Positions 17,603-24,813 of a stretch of DNA of 46,325 bases are shown in pieces (position 1 is the first letter of the stretch; each line of letters opens with the position of its first letter). The notes below the pieces were generated by a model. That model had not been told where the DNA came from. It worked only from the letters and a program-made list of their open reading frames with translations, and did not search any database. The position numbers were made by a program, and so were the translations under genes. The stretch is from a bacterium (GTDB taxonomy: Bacteria > Acidobacteriota > Thermoanaerobaculia > Multivoradales > J023). The stretch is taken from NCBI GenBank assembly GCA_024226315.1, contig JAAELT010000616.1, positions 1-46,325 of the forward strand, given 5' to 3'.

Positions 17603-18385
17603 ATGTCAGACCTGCTCATCTGGAAGGCGAAGAAAAGCCTGTGGAACAAAGCCAGGAAGGCCAGCGACCGCAGCGTGATGGTGATTCCGGCAACCAAGAC
17701 CCTCGCGGCCGTGGTGACAAACGGACACTTTGCCGTGTCGGTCGGTCGGGCGCTGGTCAAGGAATGCGAAGCCAAGGCCGGCACCACGTTCGAACGGATC
17801 GGCGCTGGCGCCCGCAAGTCTCTGCCCACGAAGCTCCCGAAGTCGAGACGGCGGATCTACCAGCGGACCCGCATTCTGATCAGCGGCAGCAAGGGTGCCG
17901 ACCACTGCCGGGTGTACCGCGACCAGGACGGCGGAGCGCTCACCACCTACAACGACGCGTACCTGGAGTTTCTGGGGCACCCTGAGACGCTGTACGCGCA
18001 GAAGGCGGAATCCGTGGCGCTCGACAATCCCAACGGGGCGTCTTTCTGGATCTGCCCTGTGGTGATCGGGGCGAAGGATGCCGAGCTCGCACAGCAGGTG
18101 CTCAACGGGCCGGAGCCCACGGCGACCGTGCCCACGGCGAAGCCGGAGCCGGTGACGAAGCCGGTACCTGTGCCGGAGCCCACGACGGAGAAGCCGGTGG
18201 CGGTGTCCGACGATGCCGCGCGCGTCGCGGTTGGTGCCGAGGTTCGCCGGTCGGGTTCGTGGCTCTGGGCTCGTTTCCCGTCTCGGCCGTCCGCCGAGAT
18301 CCGCGAGCAGATGCGGTCTGCCGGGTGGCATTGGAGCCGCCGCCGTCAGGAGTGGTATCTGCGGCCCGCGAAGGTGGCCGCGTGA
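17603..18385 (+). CDS. Hypothetical element protein with a short C-terminal W-rich domain
   Basis: A 260-residue protein in three parts. Residues ~1-175 are a mixed alpha/beta region with no motif I recognise. Residues ~178-200 are a Pro/Glu/Thr-rich linker (repeats of PEP and KP). The last ~50 residues (SGSWLWARFPSRPSAEIREQ and AGWHWSRRRQEWYLRP) form a small domain often found at the C-terminus of proteins encoded on mobile elements. ATG preceded by GATAGGAGATCGAGCC, a clear ribosome-binding site. Lies between the RadC-like and ArdC-like genes on the same strand. Function unknown. Confidence 0.65.
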   Translation: MSDLLIWKAKKSLWNKARKASDRSVMVIPATKTLAAVVTNGHFAVSVGRALVKECEAKAGTTFERIGAGARKSLPTKLPKSRRRIYQRTRILISGSKGADHCRVYRDQDGGALTTYNDAYLEFLGHPETLYAQKAESVALDNPNGASFWICPVVIGAKDAELAQQVLNGPEPTATVPTAKPEPVTKPVPVPEPTTEKPVAVSDDAARVAVGAEVRRSGSWLWARFPSRPSAEIREQMRSAGWHWSRRRQEWYLRPAKVAA

Positions 18386-18465
18386 TCGCCCTGGCTGCCC
18401 TCTGTGCCGTCCTGGCTCTCTGGGTGCTGCTACGGGATCCAGACCGGCCGTTCTTCGGCAGGTAG
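18382..18465 (+). CDS. Possible 27-residue single-span membrane peptide
   Basis: A GTG overlapping the preceding stop (GTGA) opens a 27-codon frame: IALAALCAVLALWVLLRD is a good transmembrane helix, followed by PDRPFFGR and a TAG. A stable hairpin begins 8 nt after the stop. The overlap, hydrophobicity and terminator placement support it; length and lack of recognisable relatives leave doubt. Confidence 0.42.
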   Translation: MIALAALCAVLALWVLLRDPDRPFFGR

Positions 18466-18472
18466 CGCGTAG

Positions 18473-18498
18473 GGCGGGAGAGAAACACCTCTCCCGCC
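18473..18498 (+). terminator. Hairpin after the radC-like operon
   Basis: GGCGGGAGAG, loop AAACAC and CTCTCCCGCC form a perfect 10-bp stem with a 6-nt loop directly after the small membrane peptide. There is no T-run behind it, so it is a terminator-like hairpin, not a textbook intrinsic terminator. Confidence 0.55.
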
Positions 18499-18815
18499 TC
18501 TCGTGGTGCCGGCCGGCTGTGAGTCGAGCCGATACCCGCCCGCGCGGGTGTGCCGTGCGGGCGTTCCTGTACTGGTGCGCCTGGTCGCCGCCGTGGTGGC
18601 TGCCGGGTGCCGGTGTCCTTGCCGATGCGCAGAGCACAGCCGTGTCTCACGCATCTGCCAGAAACGCCAGATTCCATCCTCACAGCCTGCCAGGTTCCCA
18701 CCCTCTTGCGGCTGTGCTCCGTGGATCGGCGAGGGCCGCCGAACAGACGCGAATAGTACGCAATGCCCGAGAAGGGAGGTGAGAGCCGCTATATAGCTCG
18801 CACTAGTCACAGAGA

Positions 18816-18828
18816 GCGAATCATTCGC
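18816..18828. promoter_or_regulatory. 13-bp palindrome before the tandem repeat
   Basis: GCGAAT-C-ATTCGC is a perfect palindrome about 25 nt after an AT-rich CTATATAG (18789-18796). The gene-free stretch 18499-18869 otherwise shows no features. Possible operator or part of a control region with the repeat array that follows. Confidence 0.3.
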
Positions 18829-18869
18829 CGTTTCGGCCGGTGAGTCGTCGCCGTGGGCGGGATCCCGCC

Positions 18870-19107
18870 TGCCGGGTGGTCGCCGCCTGCCGGGTGGTCG
18901 TCGCCTGCCGGGTGGTCGTCGCCTGCCGGGTGGTCGCCGCCCTGCCGGGTGGTCGTCGCCCTGCCGGGTGGTCGTCGCCTGCCGGGTGGTCGCCGCCTGC
19001 CGGGTGGTCGCCGCCTGCCGGGTGGTCGTCGCCTGCCGGGTGGTCGTCGCCCTGCCGAGTGGTCGTCGCCCTGCCGAGTGGTCGTCGCCTGCCGGGTGGT
19101 CGCCGCC
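18870..19107. repeat. 13-copy tandem repeat of an 18-19 bp unit
   Basis: Thirteen head-to-tail copies of TGCCGGGTGGTCGTCGCC (consensus) fill 238 bp. Units are 18 bp or, in four copies, 19 bp with an extra C. Two forms alternate (GTCGTCGCC and GTCGCCGCC), and two late copies carry TGCCGAG. The 19-bp units break any reading frame, so it is not coding. It lies 210 nt before the ArdC-like start. Unit size fits plasmid-type iterons, but the GC richness is unusual for an origin. Slippage is an alternative explanation. Confidence 0.92.
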
Positions 19108-19195
19108 TCGCGGCAGGTGGGGAGCCCACGGCTACCTCGCCGCCGGCCGAGCGCGGGAGTCCCTGGCTCGGCACTCACGTTTTGGACGTGCAGCA

Positions 19196-19212
19196 TTCTG
19201 AACGATTCAGAA
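19196..19212. promoter_or_regulatory. 17-bp palindrome upstream of ardC-like gene
   Basis: TTCTGAA-CGA-TTCAGAA is a perfect 7-bp inverted repeat, about 105 nt before the start codon. Its position and symmetry suit an operator for a dimeric repressor. No promoter hexamers are convincing around it. Confidence 0.38.
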
Positions 19213-19259
19213 ACGAATCCGGGGCACTTTCGGCAAGAGCCCAGCCCCAACACAGAAAC

Positions 19260-19291
19260 GGCCCACCCCGGGGGGTATCCCGAGACGGGCC
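19260..19291 (+). promoter_or_regulatory. Leader hairpin before the ardC-like gene
   Basis: GGCCC and GGGCC close a GC-rich stem-loop with inner complementary CCC/GGG runs, about 25 nt before the ATG. The order 'AAACGGCCC - stem - CCGACA(c)AGGAGG - ATG' also occurs before the RadC-like gene (16679-16742). This suggests a shared 5'-leader design for the element's genes. Confidence 0.38.
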
Positions 19292-19316
19292 AGCAACCGA
19301 CAAGGAGGTTACGTCC

Positions 19317-20261
19317 ATGTCAGCCACTCAGAAATCGTACCAAGAGATCACCGACACAATCGTAGGGCTGCTCGAGCGGGGTGTCGTGCCCTGGCACAAG
19401 CCCTGGAGCGTGCCTGGGGGGGAACCGCAAAACCTGCTCAGCTGCAAGCCCTACCGGGGGATCAACCCGTTTCTGCTCAACCTGGCGCCGTTCGCCTCGC
19501 CGTTCTGGCTCACCTACAGGCAGGCGCAGCAGCTTGGCGGCAACGTCCGCGAGGGTGAGAAGTCTTCGCAGATCTGGTTCTGGAAGTTCTGGACTCCGCC
19601 GGTGGAGCCGGATCCCAACCGCCGGCCGGGGGAGATCAGCTCTCGGGATCTCCGGACGATTCCGATTCTTCGCCGCTACCGGGTGTTCAACGTCGAGCAG
19701 TGCGAAGGCCTCGGCGACAAGGTGCCGGAGCTTCCCGGAGATGAGCGCACGGAGTGGGAGCGCATCGAGGCGGCCGAGGGGATCGTCGAGGGCATGCCCA
19801 ACCGGCCGCGAATCCAGCACGGCCAGCGGGGAGCCTGGTACCGGCCGGCTGCCGATCTCGTCGGGATGCCCGACCGCGACCGCTTCGGCCACGGAGAGCG
19901 CTATTACTCGACCCTCTTCCATGAGCTGATCCACTCGACGGGCCACGCCTCACGGCTGAACCGCAAGGGCACCGCGGTGCCTACCCGCTTCGGCTCACCG
20001 ACTTACAGCCGCGAGGAGCTGGTGGCGGAGATGGGGGCCGCGTTCCTGTCCGGCCGGGCAGGAATCGAGCACGCGACCATCGAGGCGTCCGCGTCCTACC
20101 TGGACCACTGGATCGGCAAGCTCAAGGGGGATCCCAAGCTCGCCATGCAGACGGCCGGAGCAGCGCAGAAGGCGGCGGACTTCATCCTCGGCGGGACGAC
20201 CGCAACGGCCAGCGAACCGGCCGGGCAGCAGTCGCTCTTCCAGGACCTGCAGGCGGCTTGA
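19317..20261 (+). CDS. ArdC-like antirestriction / ssDNA-binding protein
   Basis: A 314-residue ArdC-family protein. The N-terminal ~130 residues match the ArdC ssDNA-binding domain (VVPWHKPW near residue 24, CKPYRGINPFLL near 43, FWLTYRQAQQLGGNV near 63, EKSSQIWFWKFW near 83). The C-terminal part is the zinc-metallopeptidase-like domain: FHELIHSTGHASRLNR near residue 202 supplies HExxH-type ligands and YSREELVAEMGAAFL the downstream glutamate. In conjugative plasmids such proteins protect incoming DNA from restriction. ATG 19317 has AAGGAGG 7-8 nt upstream; the longer frame to 18840 runs through the tandem repeat and is not coding. It ends overlapping a weak TTG of the recombinase gene, whose own ATG is 11 nt on. 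Confidence 0.92.
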   Translation: MSATQKSYQEITDTIVGLLERGVVPWHKPWSVPGGEPQNLLSCKPYRGINPFLLNLAPFASPFWLTYRQAQQLGGNVREGEKSSQIWFWKFWTPPVEPDPNRRPGEISSRDLRTIPILRRYRVFNVEQCEGLGDKVPELPGDERTEWERIEAAEGIVEGMPNRPRIQHGQRGAWYRPAADLVGMPDRDRFGHGERYYSTLFHELIHSTGHASRLNRKGTAVPTRFGSPTYSREELVAEMGAAFLSGRAGIEHATIEASASYLDHWIGKLKGDPKLAMQTAGAAQKAADFILGGTTATASEPAGQQSLFQDLQAA

Positions 20262-20272
20262 GGGGGATCATC

Positions 20273-20878
20273 ATGGCGCGCAAGAGGAAACGACCGATCG
20301 AAGTCCTGATCCCCGATGAGGTGGATTCGCTCATCCAGGCGGCGAGCAACCGAGCCCCGAGCGGGGTCCGCAACCGAGCCTTGATCGCCCTGCTGTACTA
20401 CTCTGGCCTCCGGCTGTCGGAGGCTCTCGCCCTGCTGCCGCGCGACGTCGACCTGGCGGGCGGAGAGATCAACGTCCGGTGCGGCAAGGGGGGCCGGCAG
20501 CGTCTCGCTGGGCTGAATGCTCAGGCGCAAGCCCACCTCTCCCGTTGGATGGAACGGCGGCACAGGCTCGGCGCCAACTGCCGGCAGCCGGTCTTCTGCA
20601 CCCACTCGAAGGTCGGCGGCCGGCGGCGGGTTCGGGGGCTGTCGCCGCGCTACGTCCAGATTATGGTTCACCGGCTCGCGAGACGGGCGGCGATCGACAA
20701 GAGGGTGCATCCGCACGGGCTACGCCACAGCCACGCTGTGCACCTGCTCCGCAAGGGGGTACCGCTCCCGGACATCCAGCGACAGCTCGGCCACCTCAAC
20801 CTCGCGACCACCGACGAGTACCTGCGAGGCATCGGCGCCGGCGAGCACGTGGAGAAGATCCGGGATCTGGAGTGGTAG
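20273..20878 (+). CDS. Short tyrosine recombinase (catalytic domain only)
   Basis: A 201-residue protein made almost wholly of the tyrosine recombinase catalytic domain. Arg I lies in YYSGLRLSEALAL, the beta-hairpin lysine in CGKGGRQR, HxxR in HGLRHSHAVHLL, the second His in LGHLNLATT and the nucleophile Tyr in TTDEYLRG. The N-terminal core-binding domain is reduced to ~10-20 residues, so it is shorter than XerC/D or phage integrases. GAGGGGGAT precedes the ATG. It follows the ArdC-like gene as if in one operon and converges on the TPR gene with a 4-nt gap. It may resolve element multimers or act with the larger integrase at the right end. Confidence 0.85.
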   Translation: MARKRKRPIEVLIPDEVDSLIQAASNRAPSGVRNRALIALLYYSGLRLSEALALLPRDVDLAGGEINVRCGKGGRQRLAGLNAQAQAHLSRWMERRHRLGANCRQPVFCTHSKVGGRRRVRGLSPRYVQIMVHRLARRAAIDKRVHPHGLRHSHAVHLLRKGVPLPDIQRQLGHLNLATTDEYLRGIGAGEHVEKIRDLEW

Positions 20879-20882
20879 GTCT

Positions 20883-22091
20883 CTACCTGCGTCGGGTCGG
20901 GTGAGGAAGTGGATTCTGACTCATCCGGCCCACCACTGTCGCCGCAACATCGGCGATCAGATCAGCGGTGAGAGTGTGCTTTCTGGCGGCAGTCAACCAC
21001 AGCGAGAGCGCCGCGATTGCCTCCGAGTCGGCCGAGAGTTCACGAAAGAGCCGGTAGGTCTCCTTCGCCAGCTCTTCCAGCTCGCGCCAACGGTTTTCAC
21101 GGAGATAGAGCACCGTGAGATCGAGGCTGACCAACGCTACGTCGAAAGGTGCGCGGAACATCCGCAGCACCTCCAGGGCTCTCTTGAATCGACGCTCGGC
21201 CAGCGGCGTGAAGTGACTTCGGAGCAGAGCTTTACCATCAATCCAGAGCAGCTTTGCCTTCGGCACCGACCAGCCACGCCCAGCACACTTCCGCGCTCTT
21301 CGAATGTAAATCCTGACTTGATCCAGATCGTCTAATCGACCGGTCTGGGAGATGACGTAGGCCATGTTGTGAGTGGCGGCATGATAAATGCGGGGGGCGC
21401 TCTTCCAGGTAACCAGGTTGAGAGCTTCGCCCAGACTCGGGAATGCTTCCGGGAAACGCAAGGCTTCGACGTAGACGTAGCCGACAACGGTCAGCGACCA
21501 AGCAAGGTTTTTCTTGCTGTCCAGGGACCGATCGATCTCGACAGCTTTCTCGGCAAGCTCAAGGCCGTCCTCGTGTCGTTTCTGACAGGCCCGGAGGGCA
21601 GCCAGTCGCCTGTAGAGGTTGGCTCCCTCTGACCGGGAGATCGCTTCCGAGTTGACGATCTCCGAGGCTTCCTGAAAGGGCTTCTCGGCCTCGTGGGGTC
21701 TCCCGGCAACTCGATAGGCATCTCCCAGCGAAGCATAGGCTCGCACGAGGAGATCGCGCCTGAGGCGCTTCTGCTCTGGCGTCTGTTGATCTGCCCCTGG
21801 ACGCCTGCGGGCGCTGATCGCCTGCGCTACCTGTGGGGCAATCCGTGCGATCTTCAGCCCGGATTGAGGATCGCGAAAAAGCACATCATCACAGCGATCC
21901 AGCAGTCTCTCGAGGACCGTCTCGTCCCAGTACCGCGGATCGAAGACAATCGCTTCAATCTTCTCGATCAGGGCCGGCGTGATCCTCCGAACCCTGGCCG
22001 GCAGACCGATGTCCCGAAGGAGCTTGTTCGCGTACCTCTCATCATGCGGCAAGACTTGTCCGCCTCCGGTCCAGAGAATACCGCAAGGCAC
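20883..22091 (-). CDS. Tetratricopeptide-like repeat protein
   Basis: A 402-residue all-helical protein. Several helix pairs have TPR spacing, for example AYASLGDAYRVAGRPHEAEK near residue 116, LYRRLAALRACQKRHEDGLE near 159, AWSLTVVGYVYVEALRFPEA near 197 and ALVSLDLTVLYLRENRWREL near 320. The N-terminus (HDERYANKLLRDIGLPARVR) is not TPR-like. Start is uncertain: the ATG gives a Gly/Trp-rich extension without a ribosome site, while a TTG at 22052 has GGAGG about 10 nt before it. Proteins of this plan are common in Acidobacteriota; they mediate protein contacts and have no assigned role. GC content is slightly lower than in its neighbours. Confidence 0.75.
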   Translation of the reverse strand: MPCGILWTGGGQVLPHDERYANKLLRDIGLPARVRRITPALIEKIEAIVFDPRYWDETVLERLLDRCDDVLFRDPQSGLKIARIAPQVAQAISARRRPGADQQTPEQKRLRRDLLVRAYASLGDAYRVAGRPHEAEKPFQEASEIVNSEAISRSEGANLYRRLAALRACQKRHEDGLELAEKAVEIDRSLDSKKNLAWSLTVVGYVYVEALRFPEAFPSLGEALNLVTWKSAPRIYHAATHNMAYVISQTGRLDDLDQVRIYIRRARKCAGRGWSVPKAKLLWIDGKALLRSHFTPLAERRFKRALEVLRMFRAPFDVALVSLDLTVLYLRENRWRELEELAKETYRLFRELSADSEAIAALSLWLTAARKHTLTADLIADVAATVVGRMSQNPLPHPTRRR

Positions 22092-22494
22092 AGGGCGCGG
22101 ACAACACCGCGCCCTGGCACGGTCAAATGGGATTCACCCGGTTGGGGTTACGCCTGGACCGTAGCCGGTCCGGATACCCGTCCTGATCTCCATCTCGCTC
22201 CTCCTCCGAGTCGGCGGCGAAAGGCGGCTGTATTGCCACAGCTACGCACCGTCTCCCGAAGATGAAGATATGCCGAACGAACGGTAGAAGAAACTCCGGC
22301 GAAGGGATTCTGCGTGGAGTCTGAAGGCGCAGAAAAGTAGAACCCAGGGGATAAAAACGTTCCACTCGGACCGAGGTATTTAGTGCTAGCGTCTTCTCGG
22401 CGTATTTGCACGCCTTGTCTGCGTGCCGCAGATTCACTGAAAAGCGATCACTTCTGCTTGCCGAACTCGCACAGTCTCTGAGTGGGAATCAGCA
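22092..22494. other. Intergenic region between divergent genes
   Basis: This 403-nt stretch separates the TPR gene from a rightward hypothetical gene, so both promoters should be here; I see no convincing hexamers. On the minus strand a GTG at 22239 opens a 38-codon frame rich in charged residues (EEERDGDQDGYPDRLRS) ending at 22123. It has backbone-like codon use but only weak support as a gene. The right part (22260-22460) is AT-richer. Confidence 0.3.
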
Positions 22495-22953
22495 ATGGCC
22501 AACGAGATCAGGGATCGGTCTGTTGAGGCAGTCGTCGCCATCCTGGAGCTGATTGGTTCCGAGCACCCGCAGCTGCTCGACTTCCAGCTCGATACGCTGG
22601 TCCACAGCACCACCCGGTTCGCCGTTCACGAGCTCGCCTCGGCCTTCGCCGTGCGGGTGCCACAGGTAGGGCAGACCATCCACAAGGCGTGCCTCGACCT
22701 GGACACACTGGAGAGAAGACGGGCCGGCTGGAAGGACCCGGCTCTCATCCTCCAGACGCCCAACGTCGTCGCGTTGCTGCACGTCTGCCGAGCCCGGGTC
22801 GGGCGGGTCGCCGATCGCTACCGCCGGCGCAAGCTCGAGGTGATCGAGAGGCGGCTCCGGGCGGTTCAGGAGCTGGCGCGGTCTCGGGCCTGGATCGAGG
22901 AGTTCATCGGCCCTCCGACCCAGGAGAGAGCCAAAACGGCCACAGGTAGCTGA
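22495..22953 (+). CDS. Hypothetical helical protein
   Basis: A 152-residue protein, almost entirely helical, with a hydrophobic N-terminal half (EAVVAILELIGSEHPQLLDF) and a basic C-terminal half (VGRVADRYRRRKLEVIERRL). The middle, FAVHELASAFAVRVPQVGQT, could be a helix-turn-helix, since 'ELASAFAV...V' has the right spacing, but the match is weak. ATG preceded by GGGAATCAGCA. Alone between the divergent TPR gene and a broken zinc-ribbon gene. Function unknown. Confidence 0.55.
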   Translation: MANEIRDRSVEAVVAILELIGSEHPQLLDFQLDTLVHSTTRFAVHELASAFAVRVPQVGQTIHKACLDLDTLERRRAGWKDPALILQTPNVVALLHVCRARVGRVADRYRRRKLEVIERRLRAVQELARSRAWIEEFIGPPTQERAKTATGS

Positions 22954-22977
22954 GGTCTGGCCTGCTCCCGTCGGCTC

Positions 22978-23311
22978 ATGGACTACTCGATCGTCTTCCT
23001 CGACTCCGACGCCGGTCCGTGCGCCAGTTGCGGTGCCGAGACAGGCAGGGGCGTGGGTGGGTTGGAGCTCCGCTGAGGATCGTGCCGTCTGCGATCCGTG
23101 CTTGATCGAGGTCTCGCCGCACCTGGGGATGGCGCTCGACGTCGCGCTCATGTTCCGAGAGGTAGGCGGGATCGAGCCGGACGGGGATCCGATCGAGCTG
23201 GTGTACCAGTTGCTCACCTTGGCGCGGATCTACGAGTCCGCTGCCGGAAAGGTCTGGCCGGCGCGCAAGCCGGGGCTGGTCGAGTTCGCGAAGCGGTTCG
23301 CCGGAGAGTGA
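22978..23311 (+). pseudogene. Frameshifted small zinc-ribbon protein
   Basis: Two overlapping frames together make one plausible protein. Frame 1 from the ATG reads DYSIVFLDSDAGPCASCGAE and stops at 23076. Frame 2 carries EDRAVCDPCLIEVSPHLGMA and continues to 23311. Removing one base near 23071-23074 would join them as ELR-EDRAVCDPC, restoring a CxxC...CxxC ribbon like the intact gene at 15673-15876. It is either a real frameshift or a sequencing error. Intact length would be ~110 residues. The 23312-23506 stretch that follows shows nothing. Confidence 0.5.
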
Positions 23312-23506
23312 GCGCGCTCTGATGTAGGATCTCGCCCGTCCCGCTGGCCCTGGGAATGATTGGGAGCCCACCTGTCGAACATGGGCCGGCGGGGCGCCCA
23401 CTGCGCTACTTACCGACCGGTCAGCGGAATCGTCAGAAAACGGTCGAGATCGCCGCTGGGCGGTTGCCGCGGTCTCGGCAGCGGTCGGCGGTGGCTGGTG
23501 GGCAGT

Positions 23507-24199
23507 TCAGGCACAGCGGCCCGAGAGTTCGAGCCGGTGGTGGAGCTTTCGCGGCGGCTCCGTCACTGCGGGTTCATCGAGGCCCAGCTCAGCACGCCAC
23601 TGCCGCCGGGTCTCGCGGATGGAGGCGGTCAGTGAGGCGTAGTAGTCCATCATCCACGGGCCGGCCTTCTTGGCGTACCGCTCGTAGAGCTGCCGGTCGG
23701 TCGGGGATTCGGATCCCTCGAGCTCCAGGGCCCGGCGGGCGTACCAGAAGCCGGTCATGTGTGACTCGATCTGCTTCAGGTAGGCCAGGTTCAGGCACCG
23801 GACGCAGCCGAAGTCCCTCTCCTGCCGGATCCGTCGAGGGCCGAAGCGAGAGATCACCTCGTAGGGCCGGTAGAGCTTTCGGATCCGGCGGTTGCAGCCG
23901 GGGCAGAGGAAGCAGGGCGGCCGGAGACTGCTGAGAGTCACCCGGGTCCGGATGGGTTCGCCGTCGATCTCGTAGGCTAGCTCGACCCACCCAGGGCTGC
24001 CGGTAGCGTCGTCGGCGACGAAGGCGGCGGAGCACTCCGCCTCATCAGCGCCCTCGACCGTCCAGGAGAGGGTCCCGGAGCGGCGCTCACCGGCGGCGAG
24101 GAAACCCTGCCGCACCAGCCACCGAGCGTCGATCGCCGCACTGTATTCGGCGACGTAGCGCTTCCTGGGTCCTCTTGGTCCGCTGCCGTATCCGCCCAT
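23507..24199 (-). CDS. Mobile-element hypothetical protein with zinc ribbons
   Basis: A 230-residue protein starting MGGYGSGPRGPRKRYVAEYS, a start shared by a widespread group of uncharacterised proteins found on integrative elements. It carries two CxxC pairs: CFLCPGC near residue 96 and FGCVRCLNLAYLKQIESH near 131, forming a treble-clef or ribbon. The C-terminal third is helical and basic. The ATG at 24199 matches the family start; a longer frame reaching 24334 is low complexity. A perfect palindrome lies about 190 nt upstream. No enzymatic role known. Confidence 0.72.
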   Translation of the reverse strand: MGGYGSGPRGPRKRYVAEYSAAIDARWLVRQGFLAAGERRSGTLSWTVEGADEAECSAAFVADDATGSPGWVELAYEIDGEPIRTRVTLSSLRPPCFLCPGCNRRIRKLYRPYEVISRFGPRRIRQERDFGCVRCLNLAYLKQIESHMTGFWYARRALELEGSESPTDRQLYERYAKKAGPWMMDYYASLTASIRETRRQWRAELGLDEPAVTEPPRKLHHRLELSGRCA

Positions 24200-24383
24200 G
24201 GTGGCCCTGCTGCCGGCGCGCGCGGGGAGCGGGGAGAACTCTTGGACGTCGTCTCCGCCCCTGCTGTCCTTGTGATCTCCAGGTGGTTGGTGTGTGGTCT
24301 CACGCGCGCGTGGCCTGATTACGATTTCCCGCACTCTGGGATCCGGTTCACGGCCCCGGTCGCATCGCAGATGTTACCACGGA

Positions 24384-24404
24384 GTTGTTACGATCGGTAA
24401 CAAC
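24384..24404. promoter_or_regulatory. 21-bp operator-like palindrome
   Basis: GTTGTTAC-GATCG-GTAACAAC has perfect 8-bp arms. A related half-site (TGTTACC) lies ~10 nt to the left. It sits in the 227-nt gap between two leftward genes, upstream of the zinc-ribbon gene, and would suit a dimeric repressor. Confidence 0.45.
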
Positions 24405-24426
24405 AGCGCGCGGTCGGGCGCTTCAT

Positions 24427-24771
24427 TCAGTCCGCCGTCCGGTCTTTCTTGCGCCGGTGTGTGAGCGCTACCCCGGCACCCGCTGCTGCTGCAATCACGA
24501 TCCACTCGACAGCGAGACGCCTCACTGCAAGAACCACACCCAGGCGAGAGTCAGCTTGGTGTTGCTGTTTGAGGAATCCGCTCAAACGCCCGCTCGTAGC
24601 AGTCTGGCTGCTGGCCGCACCTTCGACTGGCGGTGGCCGAAACAGCCAGGCTCGAGGCGCGGGCTTGACGACCTGGCTGATGCCCTGGGCCTGAAACGTG
24701 TAGTCCCATGGAGCGTAGAGCCCAGAGGCGGCTATCAGCAGAAGGCCGGCGAACAAGATTCCACGCTGCAT
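24427..24771 (-). CDS. Small membrane protein with two hydrophobic ends
   Basis: A 114-residue protein with a signal-like N-terminal helix (ILFAGLLLIAASGLYAPW), a central stretch with QAQGISQVVKPAPRAWLFRP, and a C-terminal membrane helix (VEWIVIAAAAGAGVAL) followed by a basic tail (THRRKKDR). Proteins with this plan occur on plasmids and integrative elements without known function. It is upstream of the zinc-ribbon gene on the same strand. Low confidence in any role, fair confidence that it is a gene. Confidence 0.6.
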   Translation of the reverse strand: MQRGILFAGLLLIAASGLYAPWDYTFQAQGISQVVKPAPRAWLFRPPPVEGAASSQTATSGRLSGFLKQQHQADSRLGVVLAVRRLAVEWIVIAAAAGAGVALTHRRKKDRTAD

Positions 24772-24813
24772 CGTGCGCTCCCAGATCCGATGGAGTCTAG
24801 CAGCGGTGGTCGC

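Noticed and set aside
18840..19316. N-terminal extension of the ArdC-like protein through the tandem repeat
   Set aside because: The translated repeat is low complexity, varies in frame, and a strong SD with ATG lies at the family's normal start (19317).
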